Source: Deltaproteobacteria bacterium (GTDB lineage: Bacteria > Desulfobacterota > Syntrophia > Syntrophales > JAFGHS01). From it: a stretch of 64,000 nucleotides of DNA. Location: NCBI GenBank assembly GCA_016928025.1, contig JAFGLN010000023.1:1-64000 (forward strand). The letters are read 5' to 3'. The notes beneath the pieces were generated by a model. That model was not told the DNA's origin. It saw nothing but the letters and a program-made list of their open reading frames with translations, and did no database searches. Positions 16,110 through 26,712 of this stretch are shown here, in pieces. The translations under genes were made by a program, and so were the position numbers. Positions within the stretch are counted from its first letter, which is position 1, and each line of letters begins with the position of its first letter.

Positions 16110-17366
16110 CTATGACCTGATGATATCAAGGGTCAAATCATTTTCCGATACGTGGCCCATGGCGGCAATGGAAATATTGCCGGGATTGAAAATTTCACAG
16201 GCCAGGTTACGGACGCCTTCCTTATCAATTTCTTCTATAAGGTCGATAATTTCCTGCATGGAAATATTCCGGCCGAAGCAGATTTCGTTTTTCGCAAGTT
16301 TGATCATCTGGTTGTCCGTACTTTCCATACTCAGGAGATAGTTGCCTTTCAATAGCTCCTTGGCCGACAGAATTTCTTGATCCGTCAACGGATCGTTACA
16401 AAGTCGATATAATTCGTCAAAGATCAGGGAAATAACCTCATGCAGGTTGTCTTCCGCAACGCCGGCATAGATGCCCAGCATGCCCACGTCCATATACTGG
16501 GCCAGATAGGAATGGATGGCATAAACTAACCCTCTGTTTTCCCTTATGTTTTGAAAAAGTCTCGAACTCATGCTGCCACCAAGAACGGTATTGAGTAAAA
16601 GGCTTTGGTATCTTTTGGGGTTAATGGCCGAGGGGGCAAGGGTTCCGATGACGAAATGGACCTGCCCCAAGTCTTTTTCCATCACGGCGATGGCGGATGA
16701 TACATCCGGCAATACGTTTATCTGGGAATCGGGTTGTTGTTCCGGAGAATCAAATGCCTTTTCGACCATGGCCGCCAAGCCGTCGTGGTTGAGGTTGCCG
16801 GCGGCGGTTATAACAAGGTTTTTCCCGATATATCGCGACTGAAAGAAACGGACCAGGGCTTCTTTCTCAAAGGTTTTGATCAGATCTTTTGTTCCCAGGA
16901 CGGGGAGACCGAGGGAATGCTCTTTCCAAAACAGGGCTTCAAAGAAATCATGAATGTACTCATCGGGTGTATCCTCTACCATCTTGATTTCCTGGAGGAT
17001 CACCGATTTTTCTTTCCCGATTTCCGCCTCTTCAAAAAGCGAATTTTTAAAGATATCGGCCAACAGATCAATGGCCAGGGGAAGATGATAGTCGGGTATC
17101 GTAATATAGAAAGCCGTCAACTCTTTGCCGGTGAAAGCATTCATCACACCGCCCACGGAATCGATGGCCGATGCGATATCAAAGGCGGAGCGTTTTGGGG
17201 TGCCTTTAAAGAGCATATGTTCAATAAAATGGGCCAGACCGTTTGTTTTGCTGTCCTCGTAACGCGATCCGCAATGGACCCAGACACCGATGGTTATGGA
17301 TCTTACGTGATCGATCTGTTCCGAGATGACCCGAATGCCATTGTCCAGAACGGTCTTATTGAACAT
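16110..17366 (-). CDS. M16 family zinc metallopeptidase (processing peptidase-like)
   Basis: A 418-residue pitrilysin-family protease. The inverted zinc motif HFIEHMLFKGT (HxxEH) near residue 46 and the downstream Glu in KEKSVILQEIKMVEDTPDEY are present, so this is a catalytically competent member. The C-terminal inactive half carries the usual substrate-binding GSMSSRLFQNIRENRGLVYAI. Linkage to pnp, with an 11-bp overlap, is common in bacteria (B. subtilis MlpA/YmxG). It probably degrades peptides in the cytosol. The substrate is unknown. Confidence 0.9.
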   Translation of the reverse strand: MFNKTVLDNGIRVISEQIDHVRSITIGVWVHCGSRYEDSKTNGLAHFIEHMLFKGTPKRSAFDIASAIDSVGGVMNAFTGKELTAFYITIPDYHLPLAIDLLADIFKNSLFEEAEIGKEKSVILQEIKMVEDTPDEYIHDFFEALFWKEHSLGLPVLGTKDLIKTFEKEALVRFFQSRYIGKNLVITAAGNLNHDGLAAMVEKAFDSPEQQPDSQINVLPDVSSAIAVMEKDLGQVHFVIGTLAPSAINPKRYQSLLLNTVLGGSMSSRLFQNIRENRGLVYAIHSYLAQYMDVGMLGIYAGVAEDNLHEVISLIFDELYRLCNDPLTDQEILSAKELLKGNYLLSMESTDNQMIKLAKNEICFGRNISMQEIIDLIEEIDKEGVRNLACEIFNPGNISIAAMGHVSENDLTLDIIRS

Positions 17367-19476
17367 GAGTGCCCAGTGCTTCCTTTCGGCTTAAGCGAAT
17401 TTTCCCCTGTTTATCGATTTCCAGAACCTTGACCATGACCTCCTCGCCTTCGCTGAGAATGTCCGTCACTTTGTTGACCCTTTCCTTCGCCAATTGAGAA
17501 ATGTGCAACAAGCCTTCCGTTCCGGGCAGTATTTCGACAAAGGCGCCGAAATCGACGATCTTTTTAACGACACCTTTGTAAATTTTACCGATTTCCGCCT
17601 CTTCCGTGAGCCAGCGGACCATGGCGACGGCCTTTAAGGCGGCGTCGGCGTCAATGGATGCTATCGTCACAGTTCCGTCATCCTCTACATCAATATTGAC
17701 ACCCGTTTCACTGATGATTTGTCGGATATTCTTCCCGCCCGTCCCAATGACATCCCGGATTTTGTCTGGTTTGACCTTAATGGTTGTGATTCTGGGTGCG
17801 TAGATGGAAATGTCTTTTCTCGGCTCCGAAATAGTTTCGCGCAGTCTTTCAATAATAAAAATCCTGCCGTCTTTTGCCTGCTGGAGCGCTTTTCTCAAAA
17901 TATCTTCATTGATGCCGTCGATCTTGATATCCATCTGCATGGCGGTAATGCCGTTTTTCGTCCCGCAGACCTTAAAATCCATGTCCCCCGCGTGATCTTC
18001 ATCGCCCAAAATATCGGAAAGGATGACGACTTGATCGTCGGCCTTCAACAGTCCCATGGCGATCCCGGCAACGCTGTCTTTAACCGGCACGCCGGCATCC
18101 ATCAGACTCAACGATCCACCGCAAACCGACGCCATGGACGATGACCCGTTGGATGATAGAATCTGGGAAACGATTCTAATCGTATAGGGAAATGTTTCCT
18201 GGGACGGGAGAACAGGAACCAGGGCCTTCCTTGCCAGGTTCCCATGGCCAATCTCTCTTCTTCCCGGGCTTCGTAAAGGTCTTGCTTCGCCGACACTGAA
18301 GGGCGGAAAGTTATAATGCAGCATAAAGGAGCGCATCTCTTCGCCATTAATATAATCCAACCGCTGTTCATCCGATGACGTCCCCAGCGTCAGTGCAACG
18401 AGAGCCTGAGTTTCCCCTCTGTTGAACAGGGCCGATCCGTGAGCACGCGGCAGAATTGAAACCTCGGAACTGATCGGCCTGATCTCCGTGTTGCTCCGGC
18501 CGTCGATCCGTCTTTTTTCCTGCAATATCATATTACGCAAAATTTGACGTTCCAGCTCTTCAAGCAGATTTGCCGCTTCTGCCGAAAGTGCCGGATCATC
18601 AGGGGAAATCTTTTTCAGAGTTTTTTCCCTGATTTGATCAAGTTTGGCGTTTCGTTCCTGCTTTCGCGGGGTTGTATAGGCATCCCTCAGGTCACGTTCC
18701 GCAAGTTCGGAAATCCTGGCCAGCAGATTTTCATCCGCCGCTTTGACTTCAAAGGTTCTTTTCTGTTTGCCGATCTGCTGGCGCATGGCATCCTGTAATT
18801 CGATCACGGGCCTGATACTTTCCAGTCCAAAGTTGATGGAGTCAACGACAACGTCTTCACTGACTTCGCTGGCATCACCCTCCAGCATCACCAGGTTGAC
18901 GTCGAATTCCGCTCCGTCGGTGTCCCGGGGGACCTTCCGACCGACCATGAAAATATTCAGGTCGCTTTGCTCCATTAACGCAGAAGGTGGATTGCAAACC
19001 AACTGACCCTCGATACGTCCGATGCGGACGCCGGCAACAGGTCCTTTAAAAGGAATATCCGATATTGCCAAAGCGGCTGATGCCGCCGTCATTGCCGTAA
19101 CGTCGGAATCATTTTCGCTGTCAACGGACAACACCGTTGCGACCAGCTGAGTTTCAGAGGTGTAACCCTTGGGGAACAACGGGCGTAGGGAACGGTCGAT
19201 GATTCTGGATGTTAATATTTCCCGTTCATTGGGGCGTCCTTCCCGTTTAAAGAAACCGCCGGGAATCTTCCCTGCGGCAAAGGTCATTTCCTGATAATCA
19301 ACCGTTAAAGGGAAAAAATCGATTCCTTCTCTTCCGGTTTTCATGGATACCGCCGTCACCAAAACGACTGTATCGCCATATGTCGCGAGGATGGAACCGT
19401 CCGCTTGGCCGGCCATGTAGTCCGCCTTGAGTGAAATGGGTCTTCCCGCGAAATCCGCACTAAAACACTTAGCCAT
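17356..19476 (-). CDS. pnp: Polyribonucleotide nucleotidyltransferase
   Basis: Phosphorolytic 3'-5' exoribonuclease of 706 residues that forms a trimer and joins the RNA degradosome. The order is two RNase PH domains (the second with SGRREIGHGNLARKAL and DGGSLSLMDAGVPVK-like motifs and the catalytic DILGDEDHAGDMDFKV), then a KH domain (IRDVIGTGGKNIRQIISETG) and an S1 domain (YKGVVKKIVDFGAFVEILPGTEGLLHIS). It follows rpsO after 105 bp containing a hairpin, the same order as in E. coli. Confidence 0.97.
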   Translation of the reverse strand: MAKCFSADFAGRPISLKADYMAGQADGSILATYGDTVVLVTAVSMKTGREGIDFFPLTVDYQEMTFAAGKIPGGFFKREGRPNEREILTSRIIDRSLRPLFPKGYTSETQLVATVLSVDSENDSDVTAMTAASAALAISDIPFKGPVAGVRIGRIEGQLVCNPPSALMEQSDLNIFMVGRKVPRDTDGAEFDVNLVMLEGDASEVSEDVVVDSINFGLESIRPVIELQDAMRQQIGKQKRTFEVKAADENLLARISELAERDLRDAYTTPRKQERNAKLDQIREKTLKKISPDDPALSAEAANLLEELERQILRNMILQEKRRIDGRSNTEIRPISSEVSILPRAHGSALFNRGETQALVALTLGTSSDEQRLDYINGEEMRSFMLHYNFPPFSVGEARPLRSPGRREIGHGNLARKALVPVLPSQETFPYTIRIVSQILSSNGSSSMASVCGGSLSLMDAGVPVKDSVAGIAMGLLKADDQVVILSDILGDEDHAGDMDFKVCGTKNGITAMQMDIKIDGINEDILRKALQQAKDGRIFIIERLRETISEPRKDISIYAPRITTIKVKPDKIRDVIGTGGKNIRQIISETGVNIDVEDDGTVTIASIDADAALKAVAMVRWLTEEAEIGKIYKGVVKKIVDFGAFVEILPGTEGLLHISQLAKERVNKVTDILSEGEEVMVKVLEIDKQGKIRLSRKEALGTHVQ

Positions 19477-19513
19477 TTAATTGTCGCCTTTCAAATTGAA
19501 TTTATTAATCGTG

Positions 19514-19534
19514 GTCCGGCACGAAGCCGTGGAC
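19514..19534 (-). ncRNA. Hairpin in the rpsO-pnp intergenic RNA
   Basis: GTCCGGC and GCC..GGAC pair around an ACGAA loop with a two-base bulge. On the minus strand no T-run follows, so it is more likely an RNA-processing or stability hairpin than a terminator. The same position in E. coli carries the RNase III site that controls PNPase synthesis. The functional parallel is inferred. Confidence 0.35.
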
Positions 19535-19581
19535 AAGGATATATGAATGTCAAACGGCCTACTATGTCACGAGATCATTAC

Positions 19582-19848
19582 TTATTTTCGGAGACCAAGA
19601 CGTGAAACGGTGGTTCTGTACCTTTCAACGTCTTTATTTTTCAGATAGTCCAGAAGCCTTCTTCTCTGCCCCACGAGTTTTAAAAGACCTCTGCGAGAGT
19701 GATGGTCTTTTTTATGGGTCTTAAAGTGCTCCGTTAAGTATTCAATCCGTGCCGTCAGCAAGGCGATCTGGACTTCCGGTGATCCTGTGTCATTCTCGTG
19801 CAATTTGTAATTACTGATGATCTCGCTTCTTTTTTCTGAATCTAACAC
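19582..19848 (-). CDS. rpsO: 30S ribosomal protein S15
   Basis: An 88-residue primary 16S-binding protein of the platform. [53 protein letters not shown] contains the conserved rRNA-binding residues of S15. The start is GTG with AGGAAG just upstream. It lies between truB and pnp in the conserved nusA-infB-truB-rpsO-pnp order. S15 is often feedback-regulated at its own leader; nothing clear is visible in the 120 bp upstream. Confidence 0.97.
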   Translation of the reverse strand: MLDSEKRSEIISNYKLHENDTGSPEVQIALLTARIEYLTEHFKTHKKDHHSRRGLLKLVGQRRRLLDYLKNKDVERYRTTVSRLGLRK

Positions 19849-19968
19849 TGCTTCCTATCCTCCATTCAATATTCAGATATATTTATTGATCATTTAAAAT
19901 TCTTTTAAGCTAACAACCAACCACCTTATGACATAATATCCTATCCGCCGGTCATGGTTTTCAATGCC

Positions 19969-20898
19969 TTAGTGATTGAATACCCTCATTATTTTTACCG
20001 CCGGCTGTGTATTTCGCAGCGTATTGATTTCGTCATGGGAGTACAGGACCTTTCCGATGGCTATCAGGCTGTTATTTGTTGCAAACTTTACCATAGCTCC
20101 GGCATCAAGAAAAGGAAATTGATGCGTATTCATATTTTCCGCGGTCGGTTGATGCCCCGATTTAATTTTATTCGCCAAGGTTTCATCAATGGCGATGGAT
20201 GTGAAATCCATCAGGGTATCCACCAGGGGAATAATACATCTTACCAGGGCATGTTTTTTTTCTTCCTGGGCGATCACTTCCAGGGCGATCGCCGACTGAT
20301 CGTAAAATTCGCCGTTTCTCGTCCTTCTCAGTCCGGTGAGGCATGCCCCGCATCCTAACGATTCGCCGATATCCGAGCAGAGGGACCGTATGTATGTTCC
20401 TTTCGAGCAGGAAACGTTAAAGGTTACGAAAGGAAGCTTAATGTCTTCAATCGTGATAGAAAGTATCTCAACATGCCTTGGCTTGGCCGCAATATTCACG
20501 CCCTGTCGGGCCCATTTATAAAGGGGTTTGCCCTTAAATTTCAAAGCTGAATACCGGGGAGGGGTCTGTTTTATTGTACCGATCCATTTGGTCACTTCCT
20601 CCTCAATTTCTGCCTGATCGACATTAATTTGACGCTGAGTGACAATTTTCCCGTCACTGTCGAGAGTATCCGTTGTAACACCCAGCAACATCGTCGCCCG
20701 ATAATCTTTGGTTCCGGTTGCGAAAAACTGAGCCAGCTTCGTGCCTTCATTAATGCAAACGGGAAGAACACCTGTGGCCAGGGGATCTAATGTCCCCGTA
20801 TGCCCGGCCTTTTTGATTTCGAGAATCTTTTTGACCTCTTTCACCACGTCGTGAGAGGTTTTTCCCGATGGTTTATCAATAACGACAATGCCATTCAT
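19969..20898 (-). CDS. truB: tRNA pseudouridine(55) synthase
   Basis: Makes pseudouridine 55 in the T loop of all tRNAs. The 309-residue product starts with NGIVVIDKPSGKTSHDVV, and HTGTLDPLATGVLPVC contains the catalytic Asp. YRATMLLGVTTDTLDSDGKI and SKGTYIRSLCSDIGE are also typical. A PUA-like C-terminal segment follows. It is 25 bp downstream of the DHH gene in the rimP operon. Assignment is secure. Confidence 0.96.
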   Translation of the reverse strand: MNGIVVIDKPSGKTSHDVVKEVKKILEIKKAGHTGTLDPLATGVLPVCINEGTKLAQFFATGTKDYRATMLLGVTTDTLDSDGKIVTQRQINVDQAEIEEEVTKWIGTIKQTPPRYSALKFKGKPLYKWARQGVNIAAKPRHVEILSITIEDIKLPFVTFNVSCSKGTYIRSLCSDIGESLGCGACLTGLRRTRNGEFYDQSAIALEVIAQEEKKHALVRCIIPLVDTLMDFTSIAIDETLANKIKSGHQPTAENMNTHQFPFLDAGAMVKFATNNSLIAIGKVLYSHDEINTLRNTQPAVKIMRVFNH

Positions 20899-20923
20899 CT
20901 CTAATGCTGCGTAGCGTTTGTTT

Positions 20924-21880
20924 CTATTTTAAATAGAATCCGATCGTCTTGATTACGTCTCGTCTGATATCCTCTAACCTGCCTTCTACGGTAAACGCGG
21001 CGGCGTTTGGATGCCCTCCGCCGCCATAAGCTCTGGCGATCTTTTCGACATTGATTTTTTCTTTTGATCTCATGCTTAATTTAAATTGATTTTCGGCCAA
21101 TTCATTATACAGGATCGAAATCTGGACACCTCTTATCGAGCGGGGAAATTCGACAAAGCCCTCACTGTGCTCGGCAAGCGCACCCGTTGCCTCAAGAATT
21201 CGTCGATCAACGATGATGGATGCGACTTTGTCGTCCAGATCAAAAGATAATGTTTCCAGAACCTTTGCCAAAAGCCTGATTTTGGCAAGCGGTTCGTTAT
21301 CATATATATTTTCCGATATCCACTGAGGATCGGCGCCCCGTTCGACCAGCCGGCCCGCGGCAAATAATGTTGCCTCCTTCGTATTTCCGTAGCGAAACCC
21401 TCCGGTATCCGTCAGGATAGCGGCATACAAATTGGTTGCCGCCTCCTTTGAAAGACGGATGTCCATCTGTTCAAAGAGACGATACAACATTTCCCCCGTT
21501 GAACTGACATGTTCATCACGAAAGGTCAAACCGCCACCTCCGCCGCTTTCAATGTGATGATCGATACTGATGATATGTTTCATCTCTGCCAGTCGATGTG
21601 CTTCTTTACCGATCCTTTTCAAGGTACTGCAATCCAACACAAAAACCACATCCATTTCCGTCGTATTCGGCCATTCATGGACGATGACCCGACTGCCGGG
21701 TAAAAAACGGTAGCGTTCCGGTGTGGTATCTTCGTTGTAAATGGTAACTTTTTTCCCCATCGCCGTCAGTACATGGTATAAGGCCAGCTCCGATCCCAGC
21801 GCGTCGCCGTCCAGTCTGACATGCGACGTAAGCAGAAAATTGCCGTGATGGTGTATCCGTTCGATGATTTTACTTATCAT
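20924..21880 (-). CDS. DHH/DHHA1 phosphoesterase, NrnA-like oligoribonuclease
   Basis: A 318-residue protein with an N-terminal DHH domain (HVRLDGDALGSELAL, VVFVLDCSTL, IISIDHHIESGGGG) and a C-terminal DHHA1 domain (ARAYGGGGHPNAAAF). This arrangement matches NrnA, which degrades nanoRNAs and 3'-phosphoadenosine 5'-phosphate in bacteria lacking Orn. It lies between rbfA and truB, the common position for such genes. It overlaps rbfA by 11 bp. Substrate preference is not decidable here. Confidence 0.88.
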   Translation of the reverse strand: MISKIIERIHHHGNFLLTSHVRLDGDALGSELALYHVLTAMGKKVTIYNEDTTPERYRFLPGSRVIVHEWPNTTEMDVVFVLDCSTLKRIGKEAHRLAEMKHIISIDHHIESGGGGGLTFRDEHVSSTGEMLYRLFEQMDIRLSKEAATNLYAAILTDTGGFRYGNTKEATLFAAGRLVERGADPQWISENIYDNEPLAKIRLLAKVLETLSFDLDDKVASIIVDRRILEATGALAEHSEGFVEFPRSIRGVQISILYNELAENQFKLSMRSKEKINVEKIARAYGGGGHPNAAAFTVEGRLEDIRRDVIKTIGFYLK

Positions 21881-22232
21881 TCGTTTCCTCTGATTGGTGG
21901 ATTTCCGCGATCAACTTTTCAATACGGCTGCCGTGCGCAAATGAGTTATCTACGATAAAACGGATGTCCGGTACGTATCGGAGTTGTAATCTTTTCCCCA
22001 ATTCTCTTTTCAAGAATCCCGTAGCCTTTTCCAGCCCCAGCATGCACTGTGGATCGCACTCATCCTTGCCCATTTCAATAAAAAATATTTTTGCCGAACG
22101 GAGATCATCCGTCAGCTTAACGTCTGTAATCGTCAGCATTTTCAGCCGCGGATCCTGTATCTGTCGCAACAGGATATCCGATAATTCAATTTGAATAAGA
22201 TCGGCGACACGATCAGCCCTCTTAAACGGCAT
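21870..22232 (-). CDS. rbfA: Ribosome-binding factor A
   Basis: A 120-residue KH-like factor for 30S maturation and cold adaptation. FKRADRVADLIQIELSDIL, DPRLKMLTITDVKLTDDLRSAKIFF and LGKRLQLRYVPDIRFIVDNSFAHGSRIEKLI are the family blocks. The start is ATG 22232, where homology begins, overlapping the DUF503 gene by 11 bp; a longer in-frame version from 22292 would add 20 unrelated residues. It is part of the nusA-infB operon. Confidence 0.93.
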   Translation of the reverse strand: MPFKRADRVADLIQIELSDILLRQIQDPRLKMLTITDVKLTDDLRSAKIFFIEMGKDECDPQCMLGLEKATGFLKRELGKRLQLRYVPDIRFIVDNSFAHGSRIEKLIAEIHQSEETNDK

Positions 22233-22560
22233 CGTATTTGCCTTCAATATAATGACTGGGATCCATCCAGTCGGAAAAATGCGAAATTTCAAATTTCGTA
22301 TTGATGATTTCGGCCAGTTTCATACGGTCTATAAATCTCAGAATATGATCGATCTTGGCGTTAATATAACCGGTGTCGTTACCGACGACACTGAATCCGA
22401 CTTTTGCTTTTTTCCAGTTGTCATTGTCGCCGACCTCCGCAATGGATACATTAAACTCGTTTTGTGTCCGTTTAATGATGCGGCTTAAGACGCCTCTTTT
22501 CTCTTTGAGAGAATTACATCCCACGATCCGCAACTCGATCAATCCGATTCCCACAACCAT
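22222..22560 (-). CDS. DUF503 (YlxP-like) family protein
   Basis: A 112-residue protein of the DUF503/YlxP family, often encoded between infB and rbfA and associated with ribosome maturation. VVGIGLIELRIVGCNSLKEKRGVLSRIIKRTQNEFNVSIAEVGDND is the diagnostic N-terminal half. It begins 19 bp after the infB stop and overlaps rbfA. No enzymatic motif is visible; a role in translation is inferred from its invariable neighbours. Confidence 0.9.
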   Translation of the reverse strand: MVVGIGLIELRIVGCNSLKEKRGVLSRIIKRTQNEFNVSIAEVGDNDNWKKAKVGFSVVGNDTGYINAKIDHILRFIDRMKLAEIINTKFEISHFSDWMDPSHYIEGKYDAV

Positions 22561-22579
22561 GATGCCGGTGACTCTTTAA

Positions 22580-25252
22580 TTATAATGTTCTTTCAATTTT
22601 TTCATTAATGTAAGACTCGATAATATCCCCCGGCCTGACATCGTTGAAATTTTCTATGCCGATACCACATTCAAACCCGAACGTCACCTCCCGCACGTCA
22701 TCCTTGAATCTTTTCAGGGAGAAGATTTTACCGTCATAGACGACGACGCCGTCTCTGACCAGCTTGAGCTGGGCGTTTCGGGATATTTTACCATCGGTTA
22801 CATAGCTGCCGGCAATGGTGCCCACCCGGGGGACTTTGAACAGTTCCCTTACCTCGGCCCGTCCTTGGACCACTTCCTTATAGATCGGTTCCAACAGGCC
22901 TTCCATCGCCGCTTTCACGTCGGCGATGACGTTGTAAATAATGTCATAGAGCTTGATCTCCACGCCTTCCTGCTCGGCCAACTCCATAACTCTTGCATCC
23001 GGTCGGACATTAAAGCCGATAATAACGGCATCGGATGCCGAGGCGAGCATCACATCGGTTTCCGTAACGGTTCCCGTGGAACTATGAATAATTTTCAGCT
23101 TGATGTCCGAGGTGCTTAGCTTATTTAAGGCCTCCGTCAGGGCTTCGATTGATCCCTGGACGTCTCCTTTGATAATCACATTCAGGTCCTTCACGCCTTC
23201 TTTGATTTTTTCATACAACTGCTCAAGAGTGATCTTGGACGATCTGGAAAGCTCCTTTTCCCTTTCTTTTCTGATCCAGTAATCCGCAATATTCCGCGCC
23301 TTCTTTTCATCCTCAATATTCACGAACTCCATGCCCACCTGAGGGACTCTTGAAAAACCGATCACTTCAACCGGCATGGACGGGCCTGCTTCTTTAACCC
23401 GCTGTCCCTGATCATTGATCATGGCCCGCACTCGGCCGGCTTCCGTTCGTGATACAAATGCCGCCCCTTCGCGCAAGGTGCCTTCCTGGATTAAGACCGT
23501 CGCAACGGGTCCTCTTCCCCGGTCGAGTTTCGCTTCAATGACGACGCCGCGGGCCGGTATATCATGATCGGCCCGTAATTCCATAATATCAGCCTGAAGA
23601 AGAATCATTTCGAGAAGGTCTTCAATCCCCTGTTTCTGCTTGGCCGATACTTCACACATAATGGTATCGCCACCCCATTCTTCCGATACGAGATTATATT
23701 CCGTCAGCACCTGTTTGATTTTTCCCGGATCCGCGCCGGGTTTATCGATTTTATTGATGGCGACGATAATCGGTACACCCGCCACACGAGAATGATTGAT
23801 GGCTTCAATGGTCTGTTCCATGACGCCGTCATCGGCGGCGACGACAAGGACGACGATGTCTGTTACCTTTGCGCCTCTGGCCCTCATGGCCGTAAAAGCT
23901 TCGTGACCCGGTGTGTCAAGGAAGACAATATCCCGGTCTTTAATATGAACGTGATAAGCGCCGATGGCCTGGGTGATACCACCCGCTTCGCCGTCAATAA
24001 TATTGGTTTGCCTGACGGCGTCGAGCAGGGATGTCTTTCCGTGATCGACGTGCCCCATGATTGTCACCACCGGTGCTCGCGGTTTCAGATTTTTGATTTC
24101 CCCTTCAGCTTTCTGCAGCGATTCATCGAATTCATAATCGGCTTGTTCCACCTGGTATCCGAATTCATGGGCAATGAGGACAGCCGCGTCATAATCAATG
24201 GGTTGGTTGATCGTCACCATCAAACCGAGTCCCATGAGTTTGTTAATAACTTCATTGGCTTTGGCGCTCATTCTTTTGGCCAGTTCGGCAACGGTGATTG
24301 CTTCGCCGATTTTAAGCCTCCTTTTGATCGGCTTCGGGACGGTAATGAGAGTCTTTTTCATTTTGGCGACGGCCGTTTTCTTCTCATCCCGCCATTTGTT
24401 CGGTCTTTCTTCCCTTTCCTTATCTTCCCGGCGGTCTTTTTTATCGACAAGCTTTTTAATGAAAGCCTTTTTCTTCGTCGGGGCGGGTTCGTCCATTAAA
24501 ACTTCGACGGGCCTCTTCCCTTTTTTCTTCAACCGCTCCGCTGCAGCTGCCGGCGTTTCCGCTTTCGCAGGCTCGGCGTCTTTAACGATCTTCAGCTCCG
24601 GCTTCGGAGTAATTTCCTTTTTGTCCTCTTTGGGGAGGGGGCGTTCATCTTTCGGTGCAGCCTTTTGTCCTTCTACCTTCTTGAGGGTCATTTTGACCAC
24701 TTCTGCGGATGCTTCCGGTTGGTCCTTCTCCAGAGCCGACCGTTTCTTCTCAATGACTTTTGCTTCTACCGGGGGCTGCTTTTCCGCTTTGGCTTCAACC
24801 GGTACCGTTTCAGCCGGTTCCTTTTGGGGGAGTTCTTTTGCCGGCGGCGCCTTGGCCGGTTCAATCAGAGGCTCGGTTTCCTTTGCTTCTTTTGCTTTTG
24901 AGGTAATACCTTCAGATGCGGGGACTTCTTTCTGCGGCTTTTTGGCTTTTTTCAATTCCGTTTGGTCAGGTGGCGCTTCTTCTTCCGCTTCTTTTATTGC
25001 CGGTTTTTCTTTAATTTCCTCTATGGGGGGACGAACGGCTCTTCTTCTGATTACGGTGGATTTAATTCGCTGTTCCACCATTTCCGTGGGTTCTTTAGAG
25101 GACAGTGCCTGCTGAATCCTCTCTAACTCGCTGTCTTCCAGTGTGCTTGAATGGGACTTTACGGCGATTCCCAACTTTTCCAAACGGGAGATGAGTTCTT
25201 TATTTTCCATACCCATCTCTTTAGCCAATTCATAAACTCTTTTCTTCGGCAT
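22580..25252 (-). CDS. infB: Translation initiation factor IF-2
   Basis: GTPase that places fMet-tRNA on the 30S subunit. The 890-residue product has an N-terminal IF2 helix domain ([26 protein letters not shown]), a long Lys/Glu/Ala/Pro-rich linker (about residues 60-310), a second IF2_N ([24 protein letters not shown]), then the GTPase core with [13 protein letters not shown] and NKID, followed by domains II-IV. The start at ATG 25252 is supported by GGGGG about eight bases upstream and by the family N-terminus. Confidence 0.97.
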   Translation of the reverse strand: MPKKRVYELAKEMGMENKELISRLEKLGIAVKSHSSTLEDSELERIQQALSSKEPTEMVEQRIKSTVIRRRAVRPPIEEIKEKPAIKEAEEEAPPDQTELKKAKKPQKEVPASEGITSKAKEAKETEPLIEPAKAPPAKELPQKEPAETVPVEAKAEKQPPVEAKVIEKKRSALEKDQPEASAEVVKMTLKKVEGQKAAPKDERPLPKEDKKEITPKPELKIVKDAEPAKAETPAAAAERLKKKGKRPVEVLMDEPAPTKKKAFIKKLVDKKDRREDKEREERPNKWRDEKKTAVAKMKKTLITVPKPIKRRLKIGEAITVAELAKRMSAKANEVINKLMGLGLMVTINQPIDYDAAVLIAHEFGYQVEQADYEFDESLQKAEGEIKNLKPRAPVVTIMGHVDHGKTSLLDAVRQTNIIDGEAGGITQAIGAYHVHIKDRDIVFLDTPGHEAFTAMRARGAKVTDIVVLVVAADDGVMEQTIEAINHSRVAGVPIIVAINKIDKPGADPGKIKQVLTEYNLVSEEWGGDTIMCEVSAKQKQGIEDLLEMILLQADIMELRADHDIPARGVVIEAKLDRGRGPVATVLIQEGTLREGAAFVSRTEAGRVRAMINDQGQRVKEAGPSMPVEVIGFSRVPQVGMEFVNIEDEKKARNIADYWIRKEREKELSRSSKITLEQLYEKIKEGVKDLNVIIKGDVQGSIEALTEALNKLSTSDIKLKIIHSSTGTVTETDVMLASASDAVIIGFNVRPDARVMELAEQEGVEIKLYDIIYNVIADVKAAMEGLLEPIYKEVVQGRAEVRELFKVPRVGTIAGSYVTDGKISRNAQLKLVRDGVVVYDGKIFSLKRFKDDVREVTFGFECGIGIENFNDVRPGDIIESYINEKIERTL

Positions 25253-25319
25253 GCGTAAAACCCCCAATAATCTCTCTTCCTGATTAAATAAAAGGATATT
25301 TAATCCGTTTCACTGAATC

Positions 25320-26582
25320 TTATGCATTTTTCTTTTCGAATGCTTCCTGATCAATAATCTTACCGGCTTCTTCAATCCACATGGAGGCCGTTTTTTGGCC
25401 GACACCTTGTATCATGGATAACGATTCGGCATCCATTGTAGCGATCATGGCAACGCTTTTCAAACCTTCCTTAAAGAGACGTTCCGCCATGGCTTCGCCG
25501 ATTCCCGGTATCTTCATCAAAGAGGCATGTCCTTGTTCTTCCTGTTTTACCGCCATAGATTCACTTTTAACATCGATTTTCCATCCCGTTAATTTTACGG
25601 CCAGGCGGACATTTTGTCCGTTCTTGCCGATGGCTAAGGATAATTGATCATCCGGTACAATGACTTCCATCGAGCGGTTTTCTTCATCCAGAAATACCTT
25701 GTCGACCTTAGCCGGTGCCAGCGCACTGCAGACGTACTTTGCCTGATCATCCGACGCCGGGACAATGTCTATTTTTTCACCCTTCAATTCCTGCACAACA
25801 CTCTGCACACGAGAGCCCCGCATGCCGACGCAGGCGCCTACGGGATCAATATCTTTATCCTTTGTTTTAACGGATATCTTTGCCCGTTTACCCGGTTCTC
25901 TGGAAACATCAACAATTTCGATGAGGCCTTCGGAAATTTCCGGCACTTCCAATTCAAAGAGTGCCTTCAAGAATCCCGGATGCGTCCGCGAGAGGATGAT
26001 CTGCGGTCCTTTGGCGATTTTTTTTACATCAATGATATAGGCCCGGATGCGGTCTCCTCTTTTATATCCTTCGCGAAAGATCTGTTCAGACGGCGGAATG
26101 ATGCCTTCCGTCCTGCCGATATTTACAATAATGCTGCCTCCTTCAAATCGTTGGACGAAACCGCTGATGATTTCGTTTTTTCTCCCTTTATATTCGTCAT
26201 AGATATTGTTTCGCTCCGCATCCTTAACCCGTTGAATAATGATCTGTTTCGCTGTTTGTGCGGCGATTCTCCCGAAGGTGCTGGTTTCGATTTTCATACC
26301 GAGACTGTCGCCCAGTTGTGCTTCTTCATCGAAATTTTCTCGAGCTTCTTTCAAGGAGATCTGGGTATCCTCGTCAAGGGCTTTTTCAACCACTGTTTTA
26401 AACAGAAATACCTCGATTTCTCCGGCCTCTTCATTGTAATGGGCTTCAATATCTACATGCTGTCCCATTTTTTTCCGGGCAGCGGTCAGCATCGCGGTTT
26501 CTAAAACCTCAACGATGATGTTCTTATCGATGCCTTTATCCTTACCCATCTGTTCGATCAGACGTTTAAGTTCTGGGAACAT
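25320..26582 (-). CDS. nusA: Transcription termination/antitermination factor NusA
   Basis: A 420-residue RNA polymerase-binding factor: an N-terminal NusA domain, S1 (ISGFVQRFEGGSIIVNIGRTEGIIP), two KH domains (DPVGACVGMRGSRVQSVVQELKGEKID and LSLAIGKNGQNVRLAVKLTGWKIDV) and a C-terminal helix-hairpin-helix segment (LMKIPGIGEAMAERLFKEG). GGAGGATTTTTA places the ATG firmly. It sits between rimP and infB. A strong attenuator-like terminator precedes rimP, and NusA itself may act on it. Confidence 0.97.
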   Translation of the reverse strand: MFPELKRLIEQMGKDKGIDKNIIVEVLETAMLTAARKKMGQHVDIEAHYNEEAGEIEVFLFKTVVEKALDEDTQISLKEARENFDEEAQLGDSLGMKIETSTFGRIAAQTAKQIIIQRVKDAERNNIYDEYKGRKNEIISGFVQRFEGGSIIVNIGRTEGIIPPSEQIFREGYKRGDRIRAYIIDVKKIAKGPQIILSRTHPGFLKALFELEVPEISEGLIEIVDVSREPGKRAKISVKTKDKDIDPVGACVGMRGSRVQSVVQELKGEKIDIVPASDDQAKYVCSALAPAKVDKVFLDEENRSMEVIVPDDQLSLAIGKNGQNVRLAVKLTGWKIDVKSESMAVKQEEQGHASLMKIPGIGEAMAERLFKEGLKSVAMIATMDAESLSMIQGVGQKTASMWIEEAGKIIDQEAFEKKNA

Positions 26583-26712
26583 TAAAAATCCTCCATTTTA
26601 AGCTGAAAAACGTGTGATGATTTCCATCCCGATCAGATTCAAAAATATCATTTCCAGCCATGCCGGAAACGTTCTGACGGATGTTAACAATAAAACCTTA
26701 ACCTGATTGTTT

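Noticed and set aside
25765-26504. Long plus-strand frames opposite nusA and infB
   Set aside because: They are antisense shadows of secure genes, with no ribosome sites and no similarity.
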